From Sorangium aterium (lineage in GTDB: Bacteria > Myxococcota_A > Polyangia > Polyangiales > Polyangiaceae): 64,000 nucleotides of DNA. The position numbers were made by a program, and so were the translations under genes. Below the pieces are notes generated by a model. That model was given only the letters and a program-made list of their open reading frames with translations. It made no database searches and was not told the origin of the DNA. This document shows, piece by piece, positions 54,022-62,926 of this stretch. Location: assembly GCF_028368935.1 (NCBI RefSeq), contig NZ_JAQNDK010000001.1, forward strand, positions 1 through 64,000, given 5' to 3'. How positions within the stretch are numbered: the stretch's first letter is position 1; every line of letters begins with the position of its first letter.

Positions 54022-54966
54022 ATGGACCCTCACCACATTCCGCCGAGCCCGGGCGCTCGCACGGCCAGCGTCCTCGATCCGACCGCGGTGGCGGAGACGT
54101 TCCGCAGCGGGATCCGGGCGGAGCTCGCGGCGCTGCCCGAGCCGCTGGTCCTGGTCGGTGTGCTCGCGGCGGATCACGGGCCGTCGTACACGTACGCGGA
54201 GTACACGCGCAAGGCGTGCGAGGACGTGGGGGTCCGCTTCGAGATCCGCCACGCGACGCGGCTCGACGCCGAGGAGGCCATCCGCGCGGCGAACGAGGAC
54301 GCGCGCGTGCACGGGATGATGGTGTATTACCCGATCTTCGGCACGGAGCAGGACGTGTACTTGCGGGACAGCGTCGATCCCGCGAAGGACATCGAGGGGC
54401 TCCACACGTTCTGGGCACGTTGCCTGTACCAGAACCAGCGCTTCCTGGACGAGGCGAAGACCAGGAAGGCGATCCTGCCGTGCACGCCGCTGGCGATCCT
54501 CAAGCTGGTCGAGGCGGCCGGCTTCTTCGGCGAGGGGGAGCGGCCGCTCGAGGGCCGGCGCGTGTGCATCTTCAACCGGAGCGAGGTCGTCGGGAGGCCG
54601 CTCGCGAGCATGATGGCGCACGACGGAGCCCACGTGACGTCGTTCGACATCGACGGTCCGTTGCTCTTCGTGCCCAGCGCCTCGGGCGACTCGCACGAGG
54701 TGCGCGAGACGACGGTGGACCGGGCGACCGCGCTGCGGCAGGCGGACGTCGTTGTGACCGGCGTGCCCTCACGGAGCTTCCCGGTCGTGCAAGGCGCCGA
54801 GATCCGCGAGGGCGCCCTCTGCATCAACTTCTCCACCTTCAAGAACTTCAGCGACGATATCCAGAGCAAGGCGAGCGTGTTCGTGCCCCGCGTCGGCCCC
54901 ATGACGGTGACGATGGCGATCCGAAACAGCCTGCGGCTCTACAAGAACACCCACCCGGGCGGGTGA
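54022..54966 (+). CDS. Monofunctional methylenetetrahydrofolate dehydrogenase, fungal MTD1-like
   Basis: 314 aa. The protein lines up with the FolD family: SYTYAEYTRKACEDVG, HGMMVYYPIFG, KDIEGLH, ILPCTPLAILKLVE, NRSEVVGRPLASMMAHDGA and a C-terminal GPMTVTMAIRNSL. The Tyr (Y58) is kept but the catalytic Lys of cyclohydrolases is Thr (T62), and KDVDG reads KDIEG. As I recall, yeast MTD1 shows both changes and is an NAD-dependent dehydrogenase without cyclohydrolase activity. It would oxidise 5,10-methylene-THF in one-carbon metabolism. Start choice among 53983, 53992 and 54022 is uncertain. Confidence 0.82.
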   Translation: MDPHHIPPSPGARTASVLDPTAVAETFRSGIRAELAALPEPLVLVGVLAADHGPSYTYAEYTRKACEDVGVRFEIRHATRLDAEEAIRAANEDARVHGMMVYYPIFGTEQDVYLRDSVDPAKDIEGLHTFWARCLYQNQRFLDEAKTRKAILPCTPLAILKLVEAAGFFGEGERPLEGRRVCIFNRSEVVGRPLASMMAHDGAHVTSFDIDGPLLFVPSASGDSHEVRETTVDRATALRQADVVVTGVPSRSFPVVQGAEIREGALCINFSTFKNFSDDIQSKASVFVPRVGPMTVTMAIRNSLRLYKNTHPGG

Positions 54967-55118
54967 GCTCGCTCGCGGCGGCGGGCGCGAGCGCACGGGC
55001 TCCTCGCTGCGCGGCGGCCGGTCACATGGGGTCGGTGGGAGTGAGCTCGCTCGCGGCGGCGGGCGCGAGCGCATGGGCTCCTCGCTGCGCGGCGGCCGGT
55101 CACATGTGATCGGTGGGA
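54963..55118. repeat. 78-bp tandem duplication between convergent genes, each copy with a hairpin
   Basis: Copies at 54963-55040 and 55041-55118 differ at about three positions. Each contains the hairpin GCTCGCG (8-base loop) CGCGAGC, at 54971-54992 and 55049-55070, a plausible terminator for both converging genes. The duplication covers the last codons and stop of the kinase gene, so the second copy carries a spare kinase end. Confidence 0.8.
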
Positions 55119-56692
55119 TCGTCCCGAGGGATCCGGGGCCTCTGGGGCAGCGGCGCCCGTTTTCTGGCGGACGATGACGGCGCCAGCGGCGCGGGCGCGC
55201 TGGTCGGCGCCTCGGAGGCCGAAGGCGCGCCCGGGGCGGCCGGCGCGCTGTGGGAGGGCGGCGGCGCAGGCTCCGGTGACGCGGTCGACGGCGCAGCGGC
55301 GGGCAGCGCGGACGCGGAGGCAGGCGAGGCGGCCGGGTCGGGCGGCGACGTCGGTTCGCCGCCCGGCGCGGGGGCGCGAAGGACCGCGTAGATGACGAGC
55401 CCGAGGGCGAGCGCGCTCGCGCCCAGGGCCAGCGAGATCCAGGCGCGGCGGCTGTCGGCTTTCGTCGGGGCGAGGGTATTTCCAGCCGACGTCAACGTGC
55501 TGACGGCCCCCTGGAACGCCGGCGCAACGCCCTCCGAGGCGCCGCCGCGTGGAGAGCCGTGGAGGGGGGGGCCTGCTTGGTTCGGCAGCGTGGGCACGGA
55601 CGCGCTGGAGGCGGCGCCCATCGTGCCGGGGCTCGGTCCCATCATTCCAGGGCTCGCCGCATCTGGACGCGCCCCTGTCGCATCTGGACGCGCCCCTATC
55701 GCATCTGGACGCGCCCCTATCGCATCTGGACGCACCCCTATCGCATCTGGGCTCGCGGCCATCGTGCCGCCACGGACGGCGAGCAGCGGAGACGGGCCCT
55801 CCGCAGGAACCGACGGCTGGAGACGTCGGGTCTCCGATCGCGCCGCGGAGGCCGCCGCGCCGAACGCCTCGGCGAGCTCGCTCGCGCCCTGAAACCGATG
55901 CGCCGGGTCGCGCGCGAGCGCCCGCGAAAAGAACCCATCCACATCGGGCCCGAGCTCCGGCACGACGCTGGATGCGAGGGGGGCGTCCTCCGTGCAGATC
56001 GCCACGAACACCTCGCCGATCTCCTCGCCCGGGAACGGAAGACCGCCAGTGAGGCAGCGATAGGCGATCACGCCGACGGACCAGAGATCGCTGCGCCAGT
56101 CGAGGGTCTTGCTGCGGCGCACCTGCTCGGGGCTCATGTAGTAGGGCGAGCCGACGAGCGTGCCTGTCTTCGTCTCGTTGCCGGCCAGCAGCGTGCCGTG
56201 GGCCTTGGCGATCCCGAAGTCGAGGACCTTCACGAGTTCGTCCTCGTCCTGCCGCGAGAGAAAGAGGTTCGCCGGCTTGAGGTCGCGGTGGACGATCCCC
56301 ATCTCGTGCGCGCGACGCAGGGCCTTGCACACCTGCGTGACGATGCCGAGCGTGGCCGCCATGGAGAGGCGCCCCTCCCGCGAGAGCCGCGTCTCGAGAT
56401 CCTCGCCGTCGAGGAGCTCCATCACGAGGAAAGGCGTGTCGCCCTCGACCCCATAATCGTGCACGTGGACGACGTTCGGTATCTTGAGCTGCGCCGCGGC
56501 CCTCGCCTCGCGCTCGAAGCGCGCCCGCGCGGTGGACGAGGCAGCGTACTCGGGCGCCATGAGCTTGACCGCGACCGTGGCGTCGAGCTGGAGGTGCCGG
56601 GCCACCCAGATGGCCCCCATCCCGCCCCGCGCGAGCGTGCGCTCGAGGCGGTATCTACCGGCGACGACGCTGCCTTCTGCGAGCGAATTCAT
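55100..56692 (-). CDS. Membrane Ser/Thr protein kinase (Hanks type)
   Basis: 530 aa. The kinase domain (about 12-275) is complete: LARGGMGAIWVARH, VAVKLM, IVHRDLKPANLFL, VLDFGIAKA and MSPEQ. A low-complexity linker contains about four DAIGARP heptads. A single membrane segment follows (AWISLALGASALALGLVIYAVL, near 425), then a Pro/Ala-rich tail of about 80 residues, probably periplasmic, ending in TDHM. This layout is that of a PknB-like sensor without a recognised sensory domain. ATG at 56692 has GAGG three bases upstream, which is close; a longer form is possible. Confidence 0.88.
   Translation of the reverse strand: MNSLAEGSVVAGRYRLERTLARGGMGAIWVARHLQLDATVAVKLMAPEYAASSTARARFEREARAAAQLKIPNVVHVHDYGVEGDTPFLVMELLDGEDLETRLSREGRLSMAATLGIVTQVCKALRRAHEMGIVHRDLKPANLFLSRQDEDELVKVLDFGIAKAHGTLLAGNETKTGTLVGSPYYMSPEQVRRSKTLDWRSDLWSVGVIAYRCLTGGLPFPGEEIGEVFVAICTEDAPLASSVVPELGPDVDGFFSRALARDPAHRFQGASELAEAFGAAASAARSETRRLQPSVPAEGPSPLLAVRGGTMAASPDAIGVRPDAIGARPDAIGARPDATGARPDAASPGMMGPSPGTMGAASSASVPTLPNQAGPPLHGSPRGGASEGVAPAFQGAVSTLTSAGNTLAPTKADSRRAWISLALGASALALGLVIYAVLRAPAPGGEPTSPPDPAASPASASALPAAAPSTASPEPAPPPSHSAPAAPGAPSASEAPTSAPAPLAPSSSARKRAPLPQRPRIPRDDPTDHM
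55659..55750 (-). repeat. Four-and-a-bit 21-bp tandem units in the kinase linker
   Basis: Units of 21 bp encode DAIGARP heptads; four are nearly identical in DNA (55659-55742), with a partial fifth. One has a G-to-A change and one has T for I. Confidence 0.8.
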
Positions 56693-56850
56693 GAGCCTCG
56701 GCCTCTCGCTGGGAACGCGCGCCCAGGGCTCAGGAATCGAGCAGCCGGGGCGCCTCGCGCCCAACGAAGCAAACGAACGGGCCCACCGCAACAGGATCCG
56801 ACCCGGACCGCGCGCCGCGTCCTTGCGCCTCGACCGGATCGCCGAGCGCG

Positions 56851-56946
56851 CGGCCTATTTGCGCCTCGGCCGTGTCGCCGAGCTCGCGGCGTCGCGCGCG
56901 GCCTATTTGCGCCTCGGCCGTGTCGCCGAGCTCGCGGCGTCGCGCG
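56851..56946. repeat. Perfect 48-bp tandem duplication at a gene end
   Basis: Two identical 48-bp copies at 56851-56898 and 56899-56946. The stop of the gene at 56903-57718 lies in the second copy, and the first copy repeats its last codons and stop downstream. A weaker third copy precedes them. Confidence 0.85.
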
Positions 56947-57718
56947 GCGCCGTCGCGAGGGCGCCTCGCCCGGCGCCCTGCGGCGCGCGGAGGTCGCTCG
57001 CGCGCGCCCGCCGCGCGGGAGGGCTGCCGTGCGACGTCAGCGCCTCCAGGGCGGCGCGCAGCTCGGCGCGCACGTGCGGGCCGAGGAGCTTCTCCGCCAT
57101 GGCGCTCAGGCGTCCTGCGAACGCGGCCATGATGCAGCCCGCGCGCTGGTCGTCGCGCTCCGGCGCGCCCGAGCGCCGGTAGTGCCGCGCGTAGTCGCCC
57201 GTGATCGCCCCGAGATCGCCGCCGACGTGGACCGCCTGCCTCATGAAGAGCCGCGCGGCGCGCTCGTTGGTGATCGACGGCATCTGCGCCAGGGTCATGG
57301 CCACCTCGGTCCTGCCCACGGCGAGCAGCATGGAGACCACCCGCTGGCGTGCGAGCTCGACGAGCCTCGGCGCGAGGGCGTGCTCATCGAAGACGTGGAC
57401 GTTCGCCGGCACGAGCGCTCCGCCTTCCGTGCCGAGCTCGCTCAGGAACGCGTTCAGCACCGGCGAGCGCGTCGGCGCGGCGCGCACGTACTCCCGGGCG
57501 CCGCCCGCGTTCGACGGGCCGCCCGGCGGGTGCGGGCCGGCGGCGGGCTTCGCGCGCGGCCCGGGCTGCGCCGACCGCCCCCGCCGTGCCCGCTCGAAGT
57601 GCCGCTCCGCCCTCCCCGCGCGCTCGTTCTCCGCGGCAGCGCCCGTCGCGCCGAGCAGCGCGGCCAGCCCCGCCGCGTGGGCGGCGGTGACGTGCGGAGG
57701 TGGTTGCTTGCTGGACAT
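56903..57718 (-). CDS. Unknown protein, possibly exported
   Basis: 271 aa. The start MSSKQPPPHVTAAHAAGLAALLGATGAAAENERAG could be a weak signal or a helical region. The middle (PANVHVFDEHALAPRLVELARQRVVSMLLAVGRTEVAMTLAQMPSI; LFMRQAVHVGGDLGAITGDYARHYRR; MAAFAGRLSAMAEKLLGPHVRAELR) looks like a helical globular domain. The Arg/Ala-rich tail is low-complexity. No family is recognised. ATG at 57718 has GAGAG nine bases upstream. Confidence 0.6.
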   Translation of the reverse strand: MSSKQPPPHVTAAHAAGLAALLGATGAAAENERAGRAERHFERARRGRSAQPGPRAKPAAGPHPPGGPSNAGGAREYVRAAPTRSPVLNAFLSELGTEGGALVPANVHVFDEHALAPRLVELARQRVVSMLLAVGRTEVAMTLAQMPSITNERAARLFMRQAVHVGGDLGAITGDYARHYRRSGAPERDDQRAGCIMAAFAGRLSAMAEKLLGPHVRAELRAALEALTSHGSPPARRARASDLRAPQGAGRGALATAPRDAASSATRPRRK

Positions 57719-58053
57719 TCGAGCAGACTCTCTCGCTTGGAGAGCTCATCGAGCGCTTATCACGCCGCACGAACGGTTGTACAGCGCTGAACGTCGGTTC
57801 CCGGGCGGGCGTACGCGGCCATGGGGTCGTGGCGCGGCAGCACGCCGCGCGAGGTCACGGGGTCATGGCGCGGCGCCCCCTTGCGCGCGGCGGGACGCTG
57901 CGAGTGCGAGCGTCCAACCGCGTGGGCGGGCGCCCCCTCCGACGGTCCCCGACGGTTGAAGATTGTTCAATGAAAACTTAGTCTTGCCGTCCTTCGGCTG
58001 GCAGAACTGCGCGGGAGCGCGGCGGAGGAGGCGTCCTGCAACGAGTGGGTTCC
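57719..58053. other. Intergenic region with short repeats and an A+T-rich patch
   Basis: About 335 bases between divergent genes. GGGGTCRTGGCGCGGC occurs twice (near 57823 and 57860), each beside a small G+C inverted repeat. An A+T-rich patch at 57955-57990 is the likely promoter of the hydantoinase-like gene. Confidence 0.4.
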
Positions 58054-61000
58054 ATGACCTCGACCTCGCACAAGTGGCAGTTCTGGATCGATCGCGGAGG
58101 CACGTTCACGGACGTCGTGGCCCGGCGGCCGGACGGCTCGCTCACCACGGCCAAGCTCCTGTCGGAGAACCCCGAGCAGTACGCCGACGCGGCGGTCGAG
58201 GGGATCCGCCGCCTGCTCGGCCTCGCGCCCGGTCAGGTCATCTCTCCCGCCGACGTCGAGTGCGTGAAGATGGGCACCACGGTCGCCACGAACGCGCTGC
58301 TCGAGCGCAAAGGGGACCGCACTGTGCTGGTCACGACGCGCGGCTTCCGCGACGCGCTGCGCATCGGGTACCAGAACCGCCCTCGCCTGTTCGATCGTCA
58401 CATCGCGCTGCACGACCTGCTGTACGAGCGCGTGATCGAGGCCCGCGAGCGCGTCGGCGCGCGCGGCGAGGTGATCGAGCCGCTCGACGGCGAGGCGCTG
58501 CGCGGCCCGCTCTCGGAGGCGTTCGAGGCCGGCATCCGCGCCTGCGCGATCGTCTTCCTGCACGGCTACAGGTTCGCCGCGCACGAGCGGCGGGCGGCCG
58601 ATATCGCGCGCGAGGTCGGCTTCACCCAGGTCTCCGCGTCGCACGAGGTGAGCCCGCTGATGAAGCTCGTCTCGCGCGGCGACACAACGGTGGTCGACGC
58701 GTACCTGTCGCCCATCCTGCGGCGCTACGTCGAGCAGGTGGCCAGCCAGATGCCCGGCGTGCCGCTCTACTTCATGCAGTCGAGCGGCGGTCTGACGCTG
58801 GCCGGCCGCTTCCAGGGCAAGGACGCGATCCTGAGCGGCCCGGCGGGCGGCATCGTCGGCATGGTGCGCACCGCGCTCGCTGGCGGGCACGAGAAGGTGA
58901 TCGGCTTCGACATGGGCGGCACCTCGACCGACGTGTCGCACTACGCCGGTGAGCTCGAGCGCGCCTTCGAGACGCAGGTGGCCGGCGTCCGGATGCGCGC
59001 GCCGATGATGAGCATCCACACCGTGGCCGCGGGGGGTGGCTCGCTGCTCGGCTTCGACGGCGCGCGGCTGCGCGTGGGGCCGGAGTCGGCCGGCGCGAAC
59101 CCGGGGCCGGCGTGCTACCGCCGCGGCGGGCGGCTGGCCGTCACCGACGCGAACGTGATGCTCGGCAAGATCCAGCCGGAGTTCTTCCCGCACGTGTTTG
59201 GCCCGGGCGCCGACGCGCCGCTCGACCGCGAGGTCGTCGAGCAGCGCTTCCGGGCCATGGCGGCCGACGTGCAGCGCGACACGTCGCGCCCGATCACGCC
59301 GGAGCAGCTGGCCGAAGGCTTCCTGCAGATCGCGGTCGCGAACATGGCCAACGCGGTGAAGAAGATCTCGGTGGCGCGCGGGCACGACGTCACCCAGTAC
59401 ACCCTGCAGTGCTTCGGCGGCGCCGGCGGCCAGCACGCGTGCGCGGTGGCCGACGCGCTCGGCGTGCGCCGCGTCTTCGTCCACCCGCTCGCGGGGGTCC
59501 TGTCCGCCTACGGCATGGGCCTCTCGGACCAGAGCGCGATCCGCGAGGCGGCCGTGGAGCGGCGCCTCGACGAGGCGGGGCTCTCCGCGGCGCGCGAGGC
59601 GCTCGCGCGCATCGGCCGCGACGCGGAGGCCGAGCTCGTGGGGCAAGGGTTCTCGCCGGAGCGGGTGCGGCTCGTCCGGCGCGTCCACGTGCGCTACGAG
59701 GGCACCGACACCGCGCTCATCGTGCCCGATGGCAGCGCGGAGGCGATCCGCGCCGCCTTCGACGCGGCCTACCGCAGGCGATTCGCCTTCCTGATGCCGG
59801 ACAAGGCGCTCGTCCTGGAGAGCGTCTCCGTCGAGGCGATCGGGCCGGGCGAGGCCGCCGAGGAGCGGCCCGCGGAGGCGCGCCCGCACCGCCCCGAGGC
59901 CGACGCGCGGGCGCGGATGTACGCCGAGGGGGCGTTCCACGACGCGGCGCTGTACCGGCGCGAGCGGCTCGGGCGCGGCGCGGTGATCGACGGGCCGGCC
60001 ATCGTCGCCGAGGCCAACGCGACGACCGTCGTCGAGCCGGGCTGGCGGGCCGAGATCACCGCGCTCGGCCACATGGTGCTCACCCGGGTGGCGCCGCGTC
60101 CCGAGCGGCGCGCGGTGGGCACCGAGGTCGACCCGGTGATGCTCGAGGTGTTCAACAACCTGTTCATGAACATCGCCGAGCAGATGGGCCTGCGGCTCCA
60201 GAACACCGCCCACTCGGTCAACATCAAGGAGCGGCTCGACTTCTCGTGCGCGCTGTTCGACGCGGAGGGCAGCCTGATCGCGAACGCGCCGCACATGCCG
60301 GTGCACCTCGGCTCGATGGGCGAGTCGATCAAGACCGTGATCGCGCGGAACCCAGGGATGAAGCCGGGGGACGTGGTCGCGCTCAACGATCCGTACCGCG
60401 GCGGCACCCACCTGCCGGACGTGACGGTGGTGACGCCGGTGTGGGACGAGGCGGGCGAGCGCGTGCTGTTCTACGTGGCGTCGCGCGGCCATCACGCGGA
60501 CATCGGGGGCGTCACGCCGGGCTCGATGCCGCCGTTCTCCAGGACGATCGAGGAGGAGGGCGTCCTCCTCGACAACGTGAAGCTGGTCGAGGCCGGGCGG
60601 CTCCGCGAGGCGGAGATCCTGGCGCTGCTCGGCGGAGGGCCGTACCCGGCGCGCAACCCGCAGCAGAACGTGGCCGATCTGCGCGCGCAGATCGCGGCGA
60701 ACGAGAAGGGCGCGCAGGAGCTCGCCGCGATGGTGGCGCAGTTCGGCCTCCCGACGGTGCAGGCGTACATGAAGCACGTGCAGGACAACGCCGAGGAGAG
60801 CGTGCGCCTCGCGATCGCGCGGCTCGACCCGGCGCTCCTCCACGACGGGCGCTTCTCGCTGCCGCTCGACAACGGCGCGACGATCGAGGTGGCCCTCCGG
60901 ATCGATCGGGAGCGCCGCGCGGCGGTCGTGGACTTCACCGGCACGTCCGGGCAGATGGAGAACAACTTCAACGCGCCCCGCGCGGTGACGATGGCCGCGG

Positions 61001-61719
61001 TGCTCTACGTCTTCCGCACGCTCGTCGACGACGACATCCCGCTCAACGCGGGGTGCCTGAAGCCGATCGAGGTCGTCATCCCCGAGGGCTCGATGCTGAG
61101 CCCGCGCCCGCCGGCCGCGGTGGTGGCCGGCAACGTCGAGGTGTCGACCTGCGTCACGAACGCGCTGTACGGGGCCCTCGGCGTGCTCGCGAGCAGCCAG
61201 CCGACGATGAACAACTTCACGTTCGGCAACGAGCGGCTCCAGTACTACGAGACGATCTCGGGCGGCTCGGGGGCGGGCATCGAGATCGGCGGGAGCGGCG
61301 GCGGCGGCACGCGCGCCGATCGCGGCTTCGCGGGGACGAGCGTCGTGCAGACGCACATGACGAACTCGCGCCTGACGGATCCGGAGGTGCTGGAGCACCG
61401 ATTCCCGGTGCGGCTGGATCGCTACGAGATCCGCGAGGGCTCCGGCGGGGCCGGGCGCTTTCCGGGCGGGAACGGCGGCACGCGCGCCGTGCGCTTCCTG
61501 GAGCCGATGACGGCGTCGATCCTGTCGAACGGGCGCTCGACGGCCGCGTTCGGCCTGGCGGGCGGGCGGGCGGGCGCGCCCGGGCGCAACCTGGTGGTGC
61601 GCGCGGACGGCTCGGTCGAGGTGCTGGGGCACATCGGATCGGTCGAGATGGGGAGCGGCGATGTGTTCGTGATCGAGACGCCGGGGGGCGGCGGGTACGG
61701 GACGCCGGAGGCCGGCTGA
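58054..61719 (+). CDS. Fused HyuA-HyuB protein (5-oxoprolinase / hydantoinase family)
   Basis: 1221 aa. The N-terminal half is Hyu[64 protein letters not shown] and [13 protein letters not shown], with the ATP-binding actin-like fold. The C-terminal half, from about residue 690, is Hyu[41 protein letters not shown] and [22 protein letters not shown]. Enzymes of this fused form open 5-oxoproline or hydantoin-like rings using ATP. ATG at 58054 is preceded by GTGGG; a GTG at 58045 is also possible. The gene appears to be transcribed alone. Confidence 0.9.
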   Translation: MTSTSHKWQFWIDRGGTFTDVVARRPDGSLTTAKLLSENPEQYADAAVEGIRRLLGLAPGQVISPADVECVKMGTTVATNALLERKGDRTVLVTTRGFRDALRIGYQNRPRLFDRHIALHDLLYERVIEARERVGARGEVIEPLDGEALRGPLSEAFEAGIRACAIVFLHGYRFAAHERRAADIAREVGFTQVSASHEVSPLMKLVSRGDTTVVDAYLSPILRRYVEQVASQMPGVPLYFMQSSGGLTLAGRFQGKDAILSGPAGGIVGMVRTALAGGHEKVIGFDMGGTSTDVSHYAGELERAFETQVAGVRMRAPMMSIHTVAAGGGSLLGFDGARLRVGPESAGANPGPACYRRGGRLAVTDANVMLGKIQPEFFPHVFGPGADAPLDREVVEQRFRAMAADVQRDTSRPITPEQLAEGFLQIAVANMANAVKKISVARGHDVTQYTLQCFGGAGGQHACAVADALGVRRVFVHPLAGVLSAYGMGLSDQSAIREAAVERRLDEAGLSAAREALARIGRDAEAELVGQGFSPERVRLVRRVHVRYEGTDTALIVPDGSAEAIRAAFDAAYRRRFAFLMPDKALVLESVSVEAIGPGEAAEERPAEARPHRPEADARARMYAEGAFHDAALYRRERLGRGAVIDGPAIVAEANATTVVEPGWRAEITALGHMVLTRVAPRPERRAVGTEVDPVMLEVFNNLFMNIAEQMGLRLQNTAHSVNIKERLDFSCALFDAEGSLIANAPHMPVHLGSMGESIKTVIARNPGMKPGDVVALNDPYRGGTHLPDVTVVTPVWDEAGERVLFYVASRGHHADIGGVTPGSMPPFSRTIEEEGVLLDNVKLVEAGRLREAEILALLGGGPYPARNPQQNVADLRAQIAANEKGAQELAAMVAQFGLPTVQAYMKHVQDNAEESVRLAIARLDPALLHDGRFSLPLDNGATIEVALRIDRERRAAVVDFTGTSGQMENNFNAPRAVTMAAVLYVFRTLVDDDIPLNAGCLKPIEVVIPEGSMLSPRPPAAVVAGNVEVSTCVTNALYGALGVLASSQPTMNNFTFGNERLQYYETISGGSGAGIEIGGSGGGGTRADRGFAGTSVVQTHMTNSRLTDPEVLEHRFPVRLDRYEIREGSGGAGRFPGGNGGTRAVRFLEPMTASILSNGRSTAAFGLAGGRAGAPGRNLVVRADGSVEVLGHIGSVEMGSGDVFVIETPGGGGYGTPEAG

Positions 61720-61736
61720 GGGGGCGCGTTCCCCCT
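61719..61736 (+). terminator. Short hairpin after the HyuA-HyuB gene
   Basis: AGGGGG (61719-61724) and CCCCCT (61731-61736) pair over a 6-base loop directly after the stop codon and before the convergent mannonate dehydratase gene. No T-run follows. Confidence 0.4.
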
Positions 61737-61782
61737 GATGTCGCGGCGCCCTGCTCCCCTACCCGCTCGCCCGCTCACCCGC

Positions 61783-62856
61783 TCATCCAGCGGCGGGCGC
61801 CTTGGCGGCGGGTCCGGGCGATAGCTTGCACGTGGCCTCCCACAGCCCATTGAGGTACACGAGGCCCAGCGCGCGGTCGTACAGCCCATACCCCGGCTTG
61901 CCCGTCTCGCCCCAGATCATGCGGCCATGATCCGGGCGCACATAGCCGTCGAAGCCGACGTCATGGTAGGCCTTCACGATGGCGGCCATGTCGAGCGAGC
62001 CCTCGCAGGACAGGTGGGCAGATTCGAAGAAGGTGCCGTCCTCCTGGACCGCCACGTTGCGCAGATGCCCGAAGGGAATGCGGCCCATGCCGCCGAACTC
62101 GCGCACCAGCGATACGATGTTGTTGCACAGGTCGGCCCCGAGCGAGCCTGAGCACAGCGTGATGCCGTTGGCCGGAGAGTCGACGGTCTTCACGAGGCGC
62201 ATCAGGTCGTCCCGGTTCTTGACGATGCGCGGCAGGCCGAAGATCGGCCGGGGCGGGTCGTCCGGGTGCATGGCCATGCGGACCCCGACCTCCTCGGCGA
62301 CAGGGATGATGCGCCGGAGGAAGTGTTCGAGGTGCGCCCACAGCGCCTCTTCGCCGACGTTCCTGTACTCGTCGAGGACGGCGCGGAGCTGCTCCGGCCT
62401 GTAGCTCGAGTCCCAGCCGGGCAGCGAGATGCCTTGTTCCGGGTCGATCTCGGCCACCGCCGCGGCGTCGAAGGCCAGGGTCAGCGAGCCGTCGGGGAGC
62501 TCTCTGGCCATCTCGGTGCGGGTCCAGTCGAAGACCGGCATGAAGTTGTAGCAGATCACCTTCACGCCGGCGGCCGCGCAGTTGCGGATGTTCTGGCAGA
62601 AATTGTCGATCAGCCGCTCGCGGGTCGGCTTGCCGAGCTTGATGTCCTCGTGCACCGGCACGCTCTCGACCACCTCGAACCGGAGGCCGGCGCCCTCGAT
62701 GCGCGCCCTGAGCGCCTGCAGCCGCTCGACCGGCCACACCTCGCCCACCGGCACATCGTAAATAGCCGAGACGATGCCGTAGATGCCCGGGATCTGACGG
62801 ATGTACTCGAGCTTCACGGGGTCGTTCTCGCCGTACCAGCGAAAGGTCATCTTCAT
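61783..62856 (-). CDS. uxuA: Mannonate dehydratase
   Basis: 357 aa. Family landmarks: [78 protein letters not shown] and [12 protein letters not shown]. The Cys, two His and Asp that hold the metal are present. The enzyme turns D-mannonate into 2-keto-3-deoxygluconate in glucuronate/pectin breakdown. ATG at 62856 has AAGGA eight bases upstream. A pectinesterase gene lies 70 bases upstream on the same strand, so an operon for pectin use is likely. Confidence 0.93.
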   Translation of the reverse strand: MKMTFRWYGENDPVKLEYIRQIPGIYGIVSAIYDVPVGEVWPVERLQALRARIEGAGLRFEVVESVPVHEDIKLGKPTRERLIDNFCQNIRNCAAAGVKVICYNFMPVFDWTRTEMARELPDGSLTLAFDAAAVAEIDPEQGISLPGWDSSYRPEQLRAVLDEYRNVGEEALWAHLEHFLRRIIPVAEEVGVRMAMHPDDPPRPIFGLPRIVKNRDDLMRLVKTVDSPANGITLCSGSLGADLCNNIVSLVREFGGMGRIPFGHLRNVAVQEDGTFFESAHLSCEGSLDMAAIVKAYHDVGFDGYVRPDHGRMIWGETGKPGYGLYDRALGLVYLNGLWEATCKLSPGPAAKAPAAG

Positions 62857-62926
62857 CGTTTCGGTCCTTCCAGCGTCACGGATCATCCCGCGCAGAGTTC
62901 AGCGTTCGAGGCGCCGCGCGGCCGGC

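Noticed and set aside
55659-55750. 21-bp repeats as a CRISPR array
   Set aside because: They encode an in-frame heptapeptide linker and have no spacers.
57967-61632. Long minus-strand open frame opposite the HyuA-HyuB gene
   Set aside because: Antisense shadow; no motif and the plus strand shows two intact enzyme domains.
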